Positions 1-8,200 of a DNA stretch of 20,548 nucleotides are shown piece after piece; position 1 is the first letter of the stretch, and the number at the start of each line of letters is the position of its first letter. The stretch is from Microcystis aeruginosa W13-11 (lineage in GTDB: Bacteria; Cyanobacteriota; Cyanobacteriia; Cyanobacteriales; Microcystaceae): the NCBI GenBank assembly GCA_009995705.1, contig JAADBR010000068.1:1-20548 (forward strand). The letters are read 5' to 3'. Position numbers and translations under genes: made by a program. The notes below the pieces were generated by a model that was not told where the DNA came from, made no database searches, and saw only the letters and a list, made by a program, of their open reading frames with translations.

Positions 1-58
1 GTGTCAGGTTTTTCAGGCTTTCCCTGTCTAGTAGCGGCGGCGGTTCTTTTTGCTTCAT
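1..58 (-). CDS. IS66-family transposase, N-terminal fragment cut by window edge
   Basis: The visible product is MKQKEPPPLLDRESLKNLT, running off the window at base 1. The pattern of charged/proline-rich residues followed by LLDRESLKNLT matches the start of cyanobacterial IS66-type transposases as I remember them, where it precedes a coiled region. The DDE catalytic domain would lie outside the window. A purine-rich GAGAGG directly abuts the ATG, which is too close for a normal ribosome site, so initiation may be weak. The same fragment occurs at the right edge in the opposite orientation. Confidence 0.55.
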   Translation of the reverse strand, partial: MKQKEPPPLLDRESLKNLT

Positions 59-113
59 CCTCTCAATCTACACTTTTTTCTGTTTTTGTCAATCCCCTGA
101 CCTGAATCCTTAC
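1..113 (-). mobile_element. Tip of an IS66-like insertion sequence (left copy, reads out of window)
   Basis: Bases 1-114 are the exact reverse complement of 20435-20548. Read on the minus strand, the element starts at 113 with GTAAGGATTCAGG. A GTAA tip is characteristic of IS66-family elements. About 55 bp inside the tip an ATG opens an N-terminus that resembles single-ORF IS66 transposases. A promoter-like TTGACA lies between the tip and the ATG. Just inside the window the plus-strand gene at 115 is open right up to the junction, so the element disrupted it. The 8 bases next to this tip (114-121, tgaaaagt) differ from those next to the right copy, so the two copies are separate insertions. 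The family call rests on the tip and 19 residues only. Confidence 0.7.
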
Positions 114-114
114 T

Positions 115-1512
115 GAAAAGTTAGTCAAGGAATTTAAAGATAATTTTGCACAACTACAAGAAGCAAGTGTTTTATTTAAAAATTTAGACGATTTAATCAA
201 TGAAATTAAAGCTAGAGATGAGGGAATCAAACTAAATAAAAGAATTGATATTTTGCTGGAAAGAACCAAAGAACAAGTAGCGGGATTCCCTCCAGAATTA
301 GACCGGGAAGTACAGGGGGAATTAGCTAAATTAATTACAATACTAGGGATAGCGCAGGTAGAACTCATGAACATTTCCAAACCTTGTGATATCATGCAAG
401 TAAAGGCGGTGGTAGATGCTGGAGAAATTGCGATTAAATCTTTAACAGGTCAACCTAATATTAAGTTGGCACAAAAATTACGCTATGCTGCGAAAACGGG
501 ATTAAGAAAAATTCAGAACGGTTCTGGGTTTATTTCAGCAAACTTCAGAGATAATCTTTTCCATTCTTTCAGAATACCTACAAAAGTTTTAATTGGATTA
601 GCGTTGGCTTTCCCTGTAAATTGGGTTATTATGAAATTCTCTCCAGTGAACGAGTTACTTTCCTTACCTCCAGTCATAAAAAAATCTAGTAGCCAAAATA
701 CTCAGGGAGAAGGTAGCCAAAATACTCAGGGAAAAAATAGCCAAAATACTCAGGGAAAAAATAGCTCAAATCCCAAGGACGGAGTAATAACAATACCTCC
801 AGTCATAAAATCTAGTAGCCAAAATACTCAGGGAGAAGGTAGCCAAAATACTCAGGGAGAAGGTAGCCAAAATACTGAGGACAGAGTAATAACAATTATG
901 CGTTTGATGTGGATAACAGGCACTTTAGGGGGAGGAGTTAGTCTTCTAGCTCGTTTGCAAGACTTTGATAATCCCAAAAATCAAAAATATGACGATAACT
1001 TCTTGCCATTTGCAATTGGTTTAACCAAACCCATTTTAGGGGGAAGTTTCGCTTTCTTTATTCTGCTAATTCTTAACTCTAACATTTTTCCCATAGAAAT
1101 TCGGCCTAGCACTAAAGGTACGGGTGATGACACCTATTTATATGGACTTTTGGCAATGGCTTTTGTGGCTGGATTTAGCGAACGTCTTGTTCCCGATTTA
1201 ATTAATCAAGTAGAGAAAAAAGTGACTGTAGAGGCTAGTTCCACTGGACAGGGACTACCTCCAGCGATTTTGATTGCTCCGCCTAGCGCAGATTTAGCAT
1301 TAAACGGGGAGAAAGAATTTACCATTAATCCCGTCGGTAACTACACCATCACAATCTCGCCGCCAGACAGAGGTAAAATTGATAAAAATACCACTGATGC
1401 CAAATTTACCTACACTGCACCTGCACAAGGAAAGGCTGGGGATACAATTACTATTACTGTCACTTCTGGTTCTGGACAAACTGCCAAGGCTACAGTCACT
1501 TTAATTGTATAA
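115..1512 (+). CDS. Repeat-bearing membrane protein with C-terminal Ig-like domain, 5'-truncated by IS
   Basis: The frame is open from the insertion-sequence junction (nearest upstream stop is inside the element at 103) to TAA at 1510-1512, about 465 codons without a true start. The TTG at 253 could initiate, but the upstream codons read as a charged helical protein segment, so the original gene began further left. Numbering from base 115: helical/coiled N-terminal part (1-150), membrane segment about 156-174, a Ser/Asn/Gln/Gly-rich linker of 8-residue repeats SQNTQGEG/KN (about 193-256), three more hydrophobic segments (about 262-279, 301-325, 342-356; the last runs into GFSERLVPDLI), then a beta-rich Ig-like domain to the C-terminus. 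I do not recognise the family. The gene is convergent with the channel gene at 1636. As it stands it is probably a pseudogene or a fragment expressed only from an IS promoter. Confidence 0.75.
   Translation, partial: EKLVKEFKDNFAQLQEASVLFKNLDDLINEIKARDEGIKLNKRIDILLERTKEQVAGFPPELDREVQGELAKLITILGIAQVELMNISKPCDIMQVKAVVDAGEIAIKSLTGQPNIKLAQKLRYAAKTGLRKIQNGSGFISANFRDNLFHSFRIPTKVLIGLALAFPVNWVIMKFSPVNELLSLPPVIKKSSSQNTQGEGSQNTQGKNSQNTQGKNSSNPKDGVITIPPVIKSSSQNTQGEGSQNTQGEGSQNTEDRVITIMRLMWITGTLGGGVSLLARLQDFDNPKNQKYDDNFLPFAIGLTKPILGGSFAFFILLILNSNIFPIEIRPSTKGTGDDTYLYGLLAMAFVAGFSERLVPDLINQVEKKVTVEASSTGQGLPPAILIAPPSADLALNGEKEFTINPVGNYTITISPPDRGKIDKNTTDAKFTYTAPAQGKAGDTITITVTSGSGQTAKATVTLIV
691..888 (+). repeat. 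24-bp tandem repeats coding SQNTQG(E/K)(G/N), in two duplicated blocks
   Basis: Full 24-bp units (agccaaaatactcaggga + 6 variable bases) lie at 691-714, 715-738, 739-762, 817-840 and 841-864. Degenerate end units lie at 763-786 and 865-888, both ending in a variant of ggac(g/a)gagta. The flanking text cctccagtcataaaa...tctagt precedes both blocks, so a roughly 125-bp segment has been duplicated as well as the short unit. All units keep the reading frame, so copy number can change by slippage without a frameshift. They encode a hydrophilic linker between membrane segments. Confidence 0.9.
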
Positions 1513-1571
1513 AAAAAGACCAAGAGAGCCTTCTAGTTTGACAAAAAAAGTATTGTAAAGTTTCAATACAA

Positions 1572-1636
1572 ATATAGTCAGATATAGTCAGACATGGTAG
1601 CATATAGACATGAAACTATCAGACTATAACTACCAT
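1572..1636. other. Short direct and inverted repeats between convergent genes
   Basis: The 124-bp gap between the convergent genes has a tandem 10-mer atatagtcag (1572-1581, 1582-1591). Tatagtc (1573-1579, 1583-1589) is matched by its complement gactata at 1622-1628. Atggtag (1594-1600) is matched by ctaccat (1630-1636). A transcript from either side could fold here, so a bidirectional terminator is possible, but no strong GC stem plus T-run exists. Confidence 0.35.
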
Positions 1637-3666
1637 TAACCCCACCCCGATTTCGGGTTAATGGGAATGGCCAATGCTTGAACTTGAATTTTTTTCAACT
1701 CGGAAACTAATCGAATTGCCTGCTGTTCGTAGAGGGGAGCGCCCAGAGTCGCTGGCAAATTTTCCATGAGATCGCTGGCGGTTTTCAGGGGACAATTAGA
1801 AAAACGACTGATTACGGTGGGTGCTTCTGCGGCAATATTGCGGTTAAAGGCTTTTTCCACCCGCACGCGCCAAGTTTTGGGAGTGCGACGACCCTGTTCC
1901 ACCCGTCGCAGTCCGTTGATGGTGGCCAGCACCACAATGCGATCGCCGATGCGTAAATTGAGATAGTCTTCCGGCATTAATTTCGGGGCTTCCCGTCCCC
2001 GTTGGTGTAGGATCGGCACGACTCGATAACCGTAGGCAATATCGCCGAGCGAGCTACCATTGAGAGTATCTCCGGCTTCGATCTCGTATTCCGTCACCAG
2101 AATCGTTTTTTGCGCCCAACGGAACAGATAGATGATATTTTCTCCGAAAGCCGCTCCCGTAAAGGCTTCTGCCGCCACGGTGTTGGTTCCTAAAATGTGA
2201 GAGCGGGGCAGAATTTGACTTAATTGTTGACTAAGGGTATCGTCGGTGGTGCGGATGACTAAGTAGCTTTGGGGGTTGAGTTTGCGGGTGGTTAGGGCTA
2301 CTTCTAAATTGAGGATTTCGTCATCGGTAACGATCGCTATACTTTTAGCCCTGTCTAAATTGACATTTTTTAAAGATTCTTCGATATTTCCCGTCATCAA
2401 GGGCATTTTTGGCAGCATAGTCACATCAAAATCCCTATTTAAGCTGACCCCGACAATCGCCTGTTTCATTTCTAGTAATAAATTAGCCACTTCTGTGCCG
2501 ACTCGACCTAAGCCCACAATAACGATGTGATTCTCTTGGGGAACTGGGGGACGGTTAGGGATAAATTGAAATCTTGATGATAATAAAGTTTCTGTCAAAA
2601 TAGCGTAGAGAACCCCGATAAAAGCGGTTCCAGCTAAGGTTAAAAAGAGACTAAATAGCTGCATCCACCAGGGGACTGCATTTAAATCTTCGGGGTTAGA
2701 GGCACCGAAAACATCACCGTAACCACCTAATAAAAGAATCGCCGTTCCTGAAAGAGAGGAAATAAAGGAAGCTCTCGGGGCGTAGAGATGGAAAAGAAAA
2801 GTCCCGATCATTACCAGCAGGATAATGATAAATACTGACAGGAAAGCCACCCGGTGAATTTGCTGCTGAAAACTCAATTGCCAGAATTGTTGGATTTCTT
2901 TGAGCAATTTTTGCCAAAAATGCGGCAACTTCTGGCGAGAATTTGCAGTTTTTTGGCGAACAGCATCGATATTTTGATAGGTAGTTTCGATGGTGGTAAT
3001 GGTATCACCGTCCCCGATAGTGGTGCTGGGAGACCATTGATAAAATCCAGCCCTTAAAGGTTCATCGGGGGCTGTGTGTGCTAATAGACGACGGGTGGGG
3101 GTGTTTAAATCACCTAAAAAGCGATCAAGCAAACCATCTTCGGGGCTAATTTGTCTCTGGATAATCCGCAATTTCTGACCGTCGAGATGCAAAAAACCGA
3201 GGGTTTCTGTGCCTAAGGTGGCTAAAGCAAAGGCATTGGCGGGTAGTTGGGTGGGTTCATAGGCGATAAAATTGCCTAAACGTTCCTTAAGTAGCTGATT
3301 GAGATTATCTTTAGAAGAACGCACCACTAAGCGGGTATGGGGATTTAATTGCCGAATAATTAGGGCAGTGGTGGCATTAATTCGCTCATCACTGGTGACA
3401 ATTAAAGCAGCCCGACAGCGCTCGATTCCCGCTCTTACTAAAATGCTTTTTTGACGGCAATCACCGATAATTATTTCCTCTAATAAATCGGGAAAATCAT
3501 TAATTTCCCAACTGGGAGGCTGTATTAGTTCGATACCGACAACGCTAACCCCAAACTCTTTTAAAGACTTGACGCAGTGTTGTCCGAGACTACCCAATCC
3601 ACACACTAAAAAGTGATCGGCTAACTTGACATTCCCATGGACAAAGCTGAGAGATTCTTGGTTCAT
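1636..3666 (-). CDS. Potassium-channel-like membrane protein with two TrkA/RCK NAD-binding domains
   Basis: 676 aa. Domain order: an N-terminal Rossmann RCK domain (GLGSLG at 23-28; LIVTSDE near 88-94), a linker, a two-segment pore module (TM about 272-292, pore helix and GYGD at 315-318, TM about 334-358), a second Rossmann domain (GLGRVG at 385-390; IAIVTDDE) and a TrkA-C-like end (about 530-600). This layout is known from prokaryotic K+ channels gated by nucleotide or ion binding to RCK domains, here with an extra RCK in front of the pore. It would sit in the plasma membrane. The filter is LLGGYGD rather than the usual T-V-G-Y-G-D, so K+ selectivity is not certain. No convincing Shine-Dalgarno sequence precedes the ATG. 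It stands alone, with hairpin repeats upstream. Confidence 0.85.
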   Translation of the reverse strand: MNQESLSFVHGNVKLADHFLVCGLGSLGQHCVKSLKEFGVSVVGIELIQPPSWEINDFPDLLEEIIIGDCRQKSILVRAGIERCRAALIVTSDERINATTALIIRQLNPHTRLVVRSSKDNLNQLLKERLGNFIAYEPTQLPANAFALATLGTETLGFLHLDGQKLRIIQRQISPEDGLLDRFLGDLNTPTRRLLAHTAPDEPLRAGFYQWSPSTTIGDGDTITTIETTYQNIDAVRQKTANSRQKLPHFWQKLLKEIQQFWQLSFQQQIHRVAFLSVFIIILLVMIGTFLFHLYAPRASFISSLSGTAILLLGGYGDVFGASNPEDLNAVPWWMQLFSLFLTLAGTAFIGVLYAILTETLLSSRFQFIPNRPPVPQENHIVIVGLGRVGTEVANLLLEMKQAIVGVSLNRDFDVTMLPKMPLMTGNIEESLKNVNLDRAKSIAIVTDDEILNLEVALTTRKLNPQSYLVIRTTDDTLSQQLSQILPRSHILGTNTVAAEAFTGAAFGENIIYLFRWAQKTILVTEYEIEAGDTLNGSSLGDIAYGYRVVPILHQRGREAPKLMPEDYLNLRIGDRIVVLATINGLRRVEQGRRTPKTWRVRVEKAFNRNIAAEAPTVISRFSNCPLKTASDLMENLPATLGAPLYEQQAIRLVSELKKIQVQALAIPINPKSGWG

Positions 3667-3710
3667 AGATTCTGCTTGTCTTAAAAAATAGAGTGCTTTT
3701 TCAGACTTCT

Positions 3711-3790
3711 GATCCCCCCTGCCCCCCTTGATAAGGGGGGTGCTGATCCCCCCTTAATCTACCCTTAATTTTTTTTTAACTAAGGGGGGT
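3711..3790. repeat. C6/G6 hairpin repeats (cyanobacterial interspersed-repeat type)
   Basis: Two stems lie in tandem. ccccccttGATaagggggg (3722-3740) has an 8-bp perfect stem and 3-base loop. A 9-bp stem pairs cccccctta (3748-3756) with taagggggg (3781-3789) across a loop holding a T-run. Both follow the phrase gatccccc. Similar gatccccc...ccttaa...gggg sequences are common between genes in Microcystis and other cyanobacteria. Lying upstream of the channel gene and downstream of the SWIM gene, they may end the SWIM/SNF2 transcript. Confidence 0.7.
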
Positions 3791-3817
3791 ATTAGACAAT
3801 TTTTAACACCTACTTAA

Positions 3818-4657
3818 TTATAACATACCAGCATTTTTATTGCGTACCCGTTGATACATTTCTTCCATTACCTCGATAAAGGAAGTGTCCCGATCCCAAA
3901 ATGCAGGATAATCACCAGCTTTTTTAATGACAATTGCGGGAATAGTTGCTGCTTTAACTAACTGAGGATTTTCGGGTAAACGGTGATGAGAGTGCCAAAA
4001 TTCTTTGAGATCAATTGTTTCTGATGCTGGTATAGTTTCGGGTTTAGTGTGATAGGAAGTAACCGGGTTAAGAGGAATTTGTTCCTCTTGGATGGAGGAG
4101 GAAAGCAGCTTACCGAGGGGAGTTTTTGCTAACTCTTGCAGTAATTTTTGACGAGAGATACCGCGTAATTCAAATAAGAGGAAAGGATCCTGATCTAATT
4201 GGGAAGCAACGAGGTAATAAACTCCAGCAATATGTTTACAGGGATTTTCCCAATCGGGACAGGAACAATTGGTGATAAAATCCTTTTGACTGTGGGGTAA
4301 TAAGTGGAGATTCAGATCGCTAAATGCCTCATCAATATTATCGGGAACTTCTTTGAGCAGAAGTTTAGAGATCATACTCGCTCTTGAGCCAAGATTATAT
4401 AAAGCTTGTGACCACTCTGCTTTAGTAATTGGTTTAATCTCGATACTCACCTTATACAAAGGTTCTTTGTAAACCCCAAAGTAGGGATTAATGGAACCTC
4501 GCACCTGAGCAGTAATTAAATTACCGTCAATTTTGTAATTCTTGACTTTATCATTTTTAGCGTAGGAACGTCCTCGACTCAAACGCGCTGAGTCGGTAAA
4601 TTCCTCTAATGCTTCTATAAAGCGTTGTCCCCACCAAGTTTTACTAAATTTATTCAT
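3818..4657 (-). CDS. SWIM zinc-finger protein, partner of the SNF2 gene
   Basis: 279 aa. The SWIM motif CxCx6CxH is visible as C131, C133, C140, H142 (CSCPDWENPCKH), followed by AGVYYL as usual. The N-terminal half begins with the TWWGQRFIEALEE type of sequence that bacterial SWIM proteins share. SWIM fingers bind DNA or protein, and in bacteria these proteins are routinely encoded beside SNF2-family ATPases. The ATG has a GAGGT ribosome site 7 bp upstream. It lies 13 bp downstream of the SNF2 stop, so the two form one transcript. Function beyond helicase partner is unknown. Confidence 0.88.
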   Translation of the reverse strand: MNKFSKTWWGQRFIEALEEFTDSARLSRGRSYAKNDKVKNYKIDGNLITAQVRGSINPYFGVYKEPLYKVSIEIKPITKAEWSQALYNLGSRASMISKLLLKEVPDNIDEAFSDLNLHLLPHSQKDFITNCSCPDWENPCKHIAGVYYLVASQLDQDPFLLFELRGISRQKLLQELAKTPLGKLLSSSIQEEQIPLNPVTSYHTKPETIPASETIDLKEFWHSHHRLPENPQLVKAATIPAIVIKKAGDYPAFWDRDTSFIEVMEEMYQRVRNKNAGML

Positions 4658-4670
4658 AGATTTACCTCAA

Positions 4671-7600
4671 TTAAATAATTGTCTGTTTATTCAATGCGAT
4701 TAACTGACGAAAACTTTCGTTATCTAATTCCGTTAACCAGGATTCATCATTACTAACAATAGCATTAGCTACCTTTTTCTTTTCCTCGATCATTTCATCA
4801 ATTCTTTCCTCTAAGGTTCCCAATGTGACAAATTTATGCACGAAAACATTTTTTTGTTGACCAATTCTAAAAGCGCGATCGGTTGCTTGATTTTCTACCG
4901 CAGGATTCCACCAACGATCAAAATGAAAAACATGATTTGCTTTGGTTAAAGTAATCCCCACTCCCCCAGCTTTTAGGGATAAAATAAATACGGAAGGTTC
5001 TGTTTCGGGATGTTGAAATTCTTCGATCATTTGTTCTCGTTTTGGTTGAGAAGTTCCCCCGTGAAGATAATAGGTATTATAGCGAAAAGTTTGTTTGAGG
5101 TACTTTTGTAAGGAGTCACCGATTTCAGTAAATTGAGTGAAAATTAGCAGACTATCTCCCTCTAAAATTACTTCTTCTAGCATTTCTCCTAAACGCTCTA
5201 ACTTATGCGATCGCTCAGGGGTAAAAGCGCTGTTATCCTGTAAAAATTGACGCGGGTGATTGCAAATTTGTTTCAAGCGCATCAGGGTAGATAAAATTAA
5301 TCCTTTGCGCTTTATTCCCTCCGCTTCTTCTAATTGTTTTTCCACTTCTTTGATGACAACTTCGTAGAGAGAAGCTTGTTCTTTAGTTAAATTACAATAC
5401 TGTTTGTTTTCCACTTTGTCAGGCAAATCTTTAATTATCTGCTTATCGGTTTTTACCCGACGCAGAATAAAAGGTTCCACTAATTTTTTGAGAACCGTGG
5501 ACTGGAGACGATCATTCTGTTTTTGGATTGGCACTTCAAAAGCTTTACGAAATTGAGTTTCTTTACCTAAATAACCGGGGTTAAGGAAGTTAAAAATTGA
5601 CCATAAATCAAGCAGTCTATTTTCTACTGGAGTTCCCGTTAATGCGAGACGATGTTGTGCAGATAAACTCAAGATTGCTTTAGTTTGTGCCGCTTTAGGA
5701 TTTTTGATATTTTGTGCTTCATCAATTACTAAACGTTGCCAAGATTGCGAGTTAAATAATTTCAAATCCTTGCGAACTAAGGTAAAAGACGTAATGACGA
5801 TATCCTTTTGACTAGCTACTATCTGAAATTCTTTCTCATCTTGATAGCGCTTACTACCATGGTGAATTAAAACCTGAAGATGGGGGGCAAATTTTTCAAT
5901 TTCTTTTGCCCAATTTCCCACCACGGAAGTGGGTGCGACTAGCAGAGTTGGTAAAACATTATTATCTCCCTCTCTTTCCCCAACCAATCTAGCAATTACC
6001 TGTAGAGTTTTTCCTAATCCCATATCGTCAGCAAGACAACCATTTAAACCCAATTGTTCCAGGTATTGAATCCAAGCAACCCCGCGCTTTTGGTACTCCC
6101 GCAGCGTTCCTTGTAATTGGGGAGGATTTTCGATCGGTTCTAGTTGACTAGGATTTTGTAATTTCTCTAGCATAGAACCCAAAAATTCATCGGTTTCAAC
6201 AATAATTTCCTCCGGGTATTCGGCAGCTTTTTTCATTAATTCAATCAGATTCATCTCAGGATTTTCCTGCTGATATTTCTGCCAAAAATCCAGCATTTGC
6301 TGCATTTTATTTTGTTCTAATTCTACCCATTGACCTCGAAATTTAACTAAGGGTGTTTTGGTGTTAATTAATTGTTGCCATTCCTCTTGGGTAATAGTTT
6401 CTTCACCGATGGCTAGTTCATATTGATATTCAATGATGTTTTCGAGGCTAAAAATCCCTTTACTAACCGGGGTAGATTTGCCTGATTTAGAAGTGGTTTT
6501 TAGCCGAACTTTAGCGCGTTGACGGCCTTCGGGAGTCCACCAAGCGGGAATAATTACCTTATATCCCGCATCTTCTAAAATCCAAGCAGTTTCTTTTAAG
6601 AAAGTAAAAGCTTCTGTAAGGTTGAGAGAAAATCCCGTTGGTTTATCCGTTTCTAATCCTTGCCAAATGGGGGGATAAATACGGGCAGCATAACCCAAAC
6701 TTAGTAAAATATTTTTGTCTAAATCTTGACCAAAATGCCCTCGTATGCTTGTTCTAGTTTCGGGTACTGCATACCAATATTCGTCTAATTCTAATCGCAG
6801 GGAGGGGTCTTGTTTAGAGATGAGAATAAAAGTAATTTGCCACTGTTCAATATTATTTTCTGGGGCCTCGGTTAGTTTAAAACCAAGGCTAAAACTAGAT
6901 ATATTTTGGTCTCCTAGTAATTGCTGTCTCCAAGTTTGCCACTGTTGATATTTTTCTAAAGCGGCAGCGGTTTGCAGAAATCCGGCAGTTTTAGCCACAG
7001 AGAAGCAATCACCTATAATTGTCTCGCTAATTTTTTTATCAAAACTGGCAGGAATTGCTGTGTTAGTGACAATTTCATTGAGAAGACTTTCGGAGAAGTG
7101 CCGAAGTAGGGTTTTGGGATCGTATAATTGTGGTGAAGCATGGGGATTTTCAGCACCAGCAAGACAAATGCGGGGAAGATATTCGAGATAGCGATCAAGA
7201 TTGGTTTCGTAGGTTGCTGATATAATTTCCCAAAGAGGATAGATGGCAAAGTTAGCGGTTTTCTGGTTATTTGTGGCTAATTCTCGATATTTAAAGGCAG
7301 GAATATAGTTATCTTTGAGAATTATTTCTTTAAAAGCTTGACTGTAGTGATACCAAAAAAGTAAATCTGCACCTAACTGAATCTCTGAGGAGTTGTAAAG
7401 ACAGATAAAGTGCAGATCATTGAGCAGTTTAAGTACAGGATTAAGGGGATAACAATCAATTTGCCAAGATTGCCATTGGCTATTTTCTGGGGGTTCTTTT
7501 TCTAGATAACGCAGTAATTCTAAGGAGGGTACAGGTTGATTATCCAGACTAGGTAAAAGAAAGTAGCGGGGGACAAATTGCCGACTAAGAGGATTATAAT

Positions 7601-7793
7601 TCGATTGAACTATTCCTAACTCTCCAGTGAGAAAGCTAGTTAATTCTTCTTTGCTTAACTGAAAAGGATGACGATTATCAGCAGTGGTGGGACTCTTTTT
7701 CGGGGTGCTAGTTTCTCCCCAAAGATAAAAGCTACCCTTCTGAATAAATTCGTCCGTTGATTGGGGAATCCAAGTACCGTGAAGAATTTTCAT
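4671..7793 (-). CDS. SNF2/Rad54-family DNA-dependent ATPase (DEAD/DEAH helicase-like)
   Basis: 1040 aa. The N-terminal ~500 residues correspond to the bacterial SNF2-associated region. The ATPase core begins about residue 560: motif I DDMGLGKT (about 587-594), motif II DEAQN (about 690), motif III LTGTPVENR. The C-terminal helicase lobe has LIFTQFTEIGD, SLKAGGVGITL, and QATDRAFRIGQ near 965-975. All core motifs are intact and length is normal for the bacterial group, so it should be an active translocase that remodels DNA-protein complexes. It does not unwind DNA in the usual sense. Upstream lacks an obvious Shine-Dalgarno sequence. Transcribed with the SWIM gene; involvement in repair or transcription recycling is inferred from the family. 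Confidence 0.93.
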   Translation of the reverse strand: MKILHGTWIPQSTDEFIQKGSFYLWGETSTPKKSPTTADNRHPFQLSKEELTSFLTGELGIVQSNYNPLSRQFVPRYFLLPSLDNQPVPSLELLRYLEKEPPENSQWQSWQIDCYPLNPVLKLLNDLHFICLYNSSEIQLGADLLFWYHYSQAFKEIILKDNYIPAFKYRELATNNQKTANFAIYPLWEIISATYETNLDRYLEYLPRICLAGAENPHASPQLYDPKTLLRHFSESLLNEIVTNTAIPASFDKKISETIIGDCFSVAKTAGFLQTAAALEKYQQWQTWRQQLLGDQNISSFSLGFKLTEAPENNIEQWQITFILISKQDPSLRLELDEYWYAVPETRTSIRGHFGQDLDKNILLSLGYAARIYPPIWQGLETDKPTGFSLNLTEAFTFLKETAWILEDAGYKVIIPAWWTPEGRQRAKVRLKTTSKSGKSTPVSKGIFSLENIIEYQYELAIGEETITQEEWQQLINTKTPLVKFRGQWVELEQNKMQQMLDFWQKYQQENPEMNLIELMKKAAEYPEEIIVETDEFLGSMLEKLQNPSQLEPIENPPQLQGTLREYQKRGVAWIQYLEQLGLNGCLADDMGLGKTLQVIARLVGEREGDNNVLPTLLVAPTSVVGNWAKEIEKFAPHLQVLIHHGSKRYQDEKEFQIVASQKDIVITSFTLVRKDLKLFNSQSWQRLVIDEAQNIKNPKAAQTKAILSLSAQHRLALTGTPVENRLLDLWSIFNFLNPGYLGKETQFRKAFEVPIQKQNDRLQSTVLKKLVEPFILRRVKTDKQIIKDLPDKVENKQYCNLTKEQASLYEVVIKEVEKQLEEAEGIKRKGLILSTLMRLKQICNHPRQFLQDNSAFTPERSHKLERLGEMLEEVILEGDSLLIFTQFTEIGDSLQKYLKQTFRYNTYYLHGGTSQPKREQMIEEFQHPETEPSVFILSLKAGGVGITLTKANHVFHFDRWWNPAVENQATDRAFRIGQQKNVFVHKFVTLGTLEERIDEMIEEKKKVANAIVSNDESWLTELDNESFRQLIALNKQTII

Positions 7794-8200
7794 GGTTTTT
7801 AATTAGTACAAAAGAACTTGAATGAGGGCAATACTTAGCCTCTAGAAAAATTGTAGCGATTATGGGAGGATTCTCCACACTTTTTTGTCCCTTTGCGAAC
7901 CCAGAAGTCCTCTGCATAGGAGAAAAAGGTTAATAGCGCTTCTAGGACAAAAAACCATTGAGAAGAGGTGATCGGCGGTTTTTTGAGCTTAAAGCTTATC
8001 CCTATATGGGTTTATAGCTATTTTTGTTCTAGGTTTTGTTGAGGTTCCACTAAGAGGACTGTCTAATTATAGCAATTCTCCAAAATCCAGCCACAAGAGT
8101 TCGATCCCCCTGCCTTCGTCTCCCTTAAAATGGGAAAAAGGGGAAAGGGGAACTTAAATTCGATAATTTGATGTGTAGTTTTTGTGGGTGAGAATTAGTA
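7794..8200. other. 407-bp gene-free stretch with a repeat remnant
   Basis: No convincing coding frame was seen. Near 8104-8155 there is a gatccccctgcc...cccttaa...gggg sequence that shares its opening with the hairpin repeat at 3711, but its stem is degraded. Around 7985-8010 there are short palindromic pieces (agcttaaagct; ccctatatggg). The right part should hold the SNF2 promoter, but no clear -35/-10 pair stands out. The left end receives the end of the DUF3616 transcript. Confidence 0.5.

Noticed and set aside
253..255. TTG as the natural start of the left gene
   Set aside because: Protein-like coding sequence continues upstream to the insertion-sequence junction, and no ribosome site precedes the TTG.
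63..395. Antisense 110-codon frame overlapping the element and the left gene
   Set aside because: It crosses the insertion junction, has low-complexity Ser/Leu content and is the complement of the real coding strand.
691..888. Regularly spaced repeats considered as a CRISPR array
   Set aside because: The 24-bp units are directly adjacent without spacers and form part of an open reading frame coding SQNTQG repeats.
7794..8200. Small RNA or tRNA gene in the 407-bp gap
   Set aside because: No cloverleaf, conserved TPsiC-like box or strong promoter-terminator pair was found by eye; only short palindromes and a repeat remnant.
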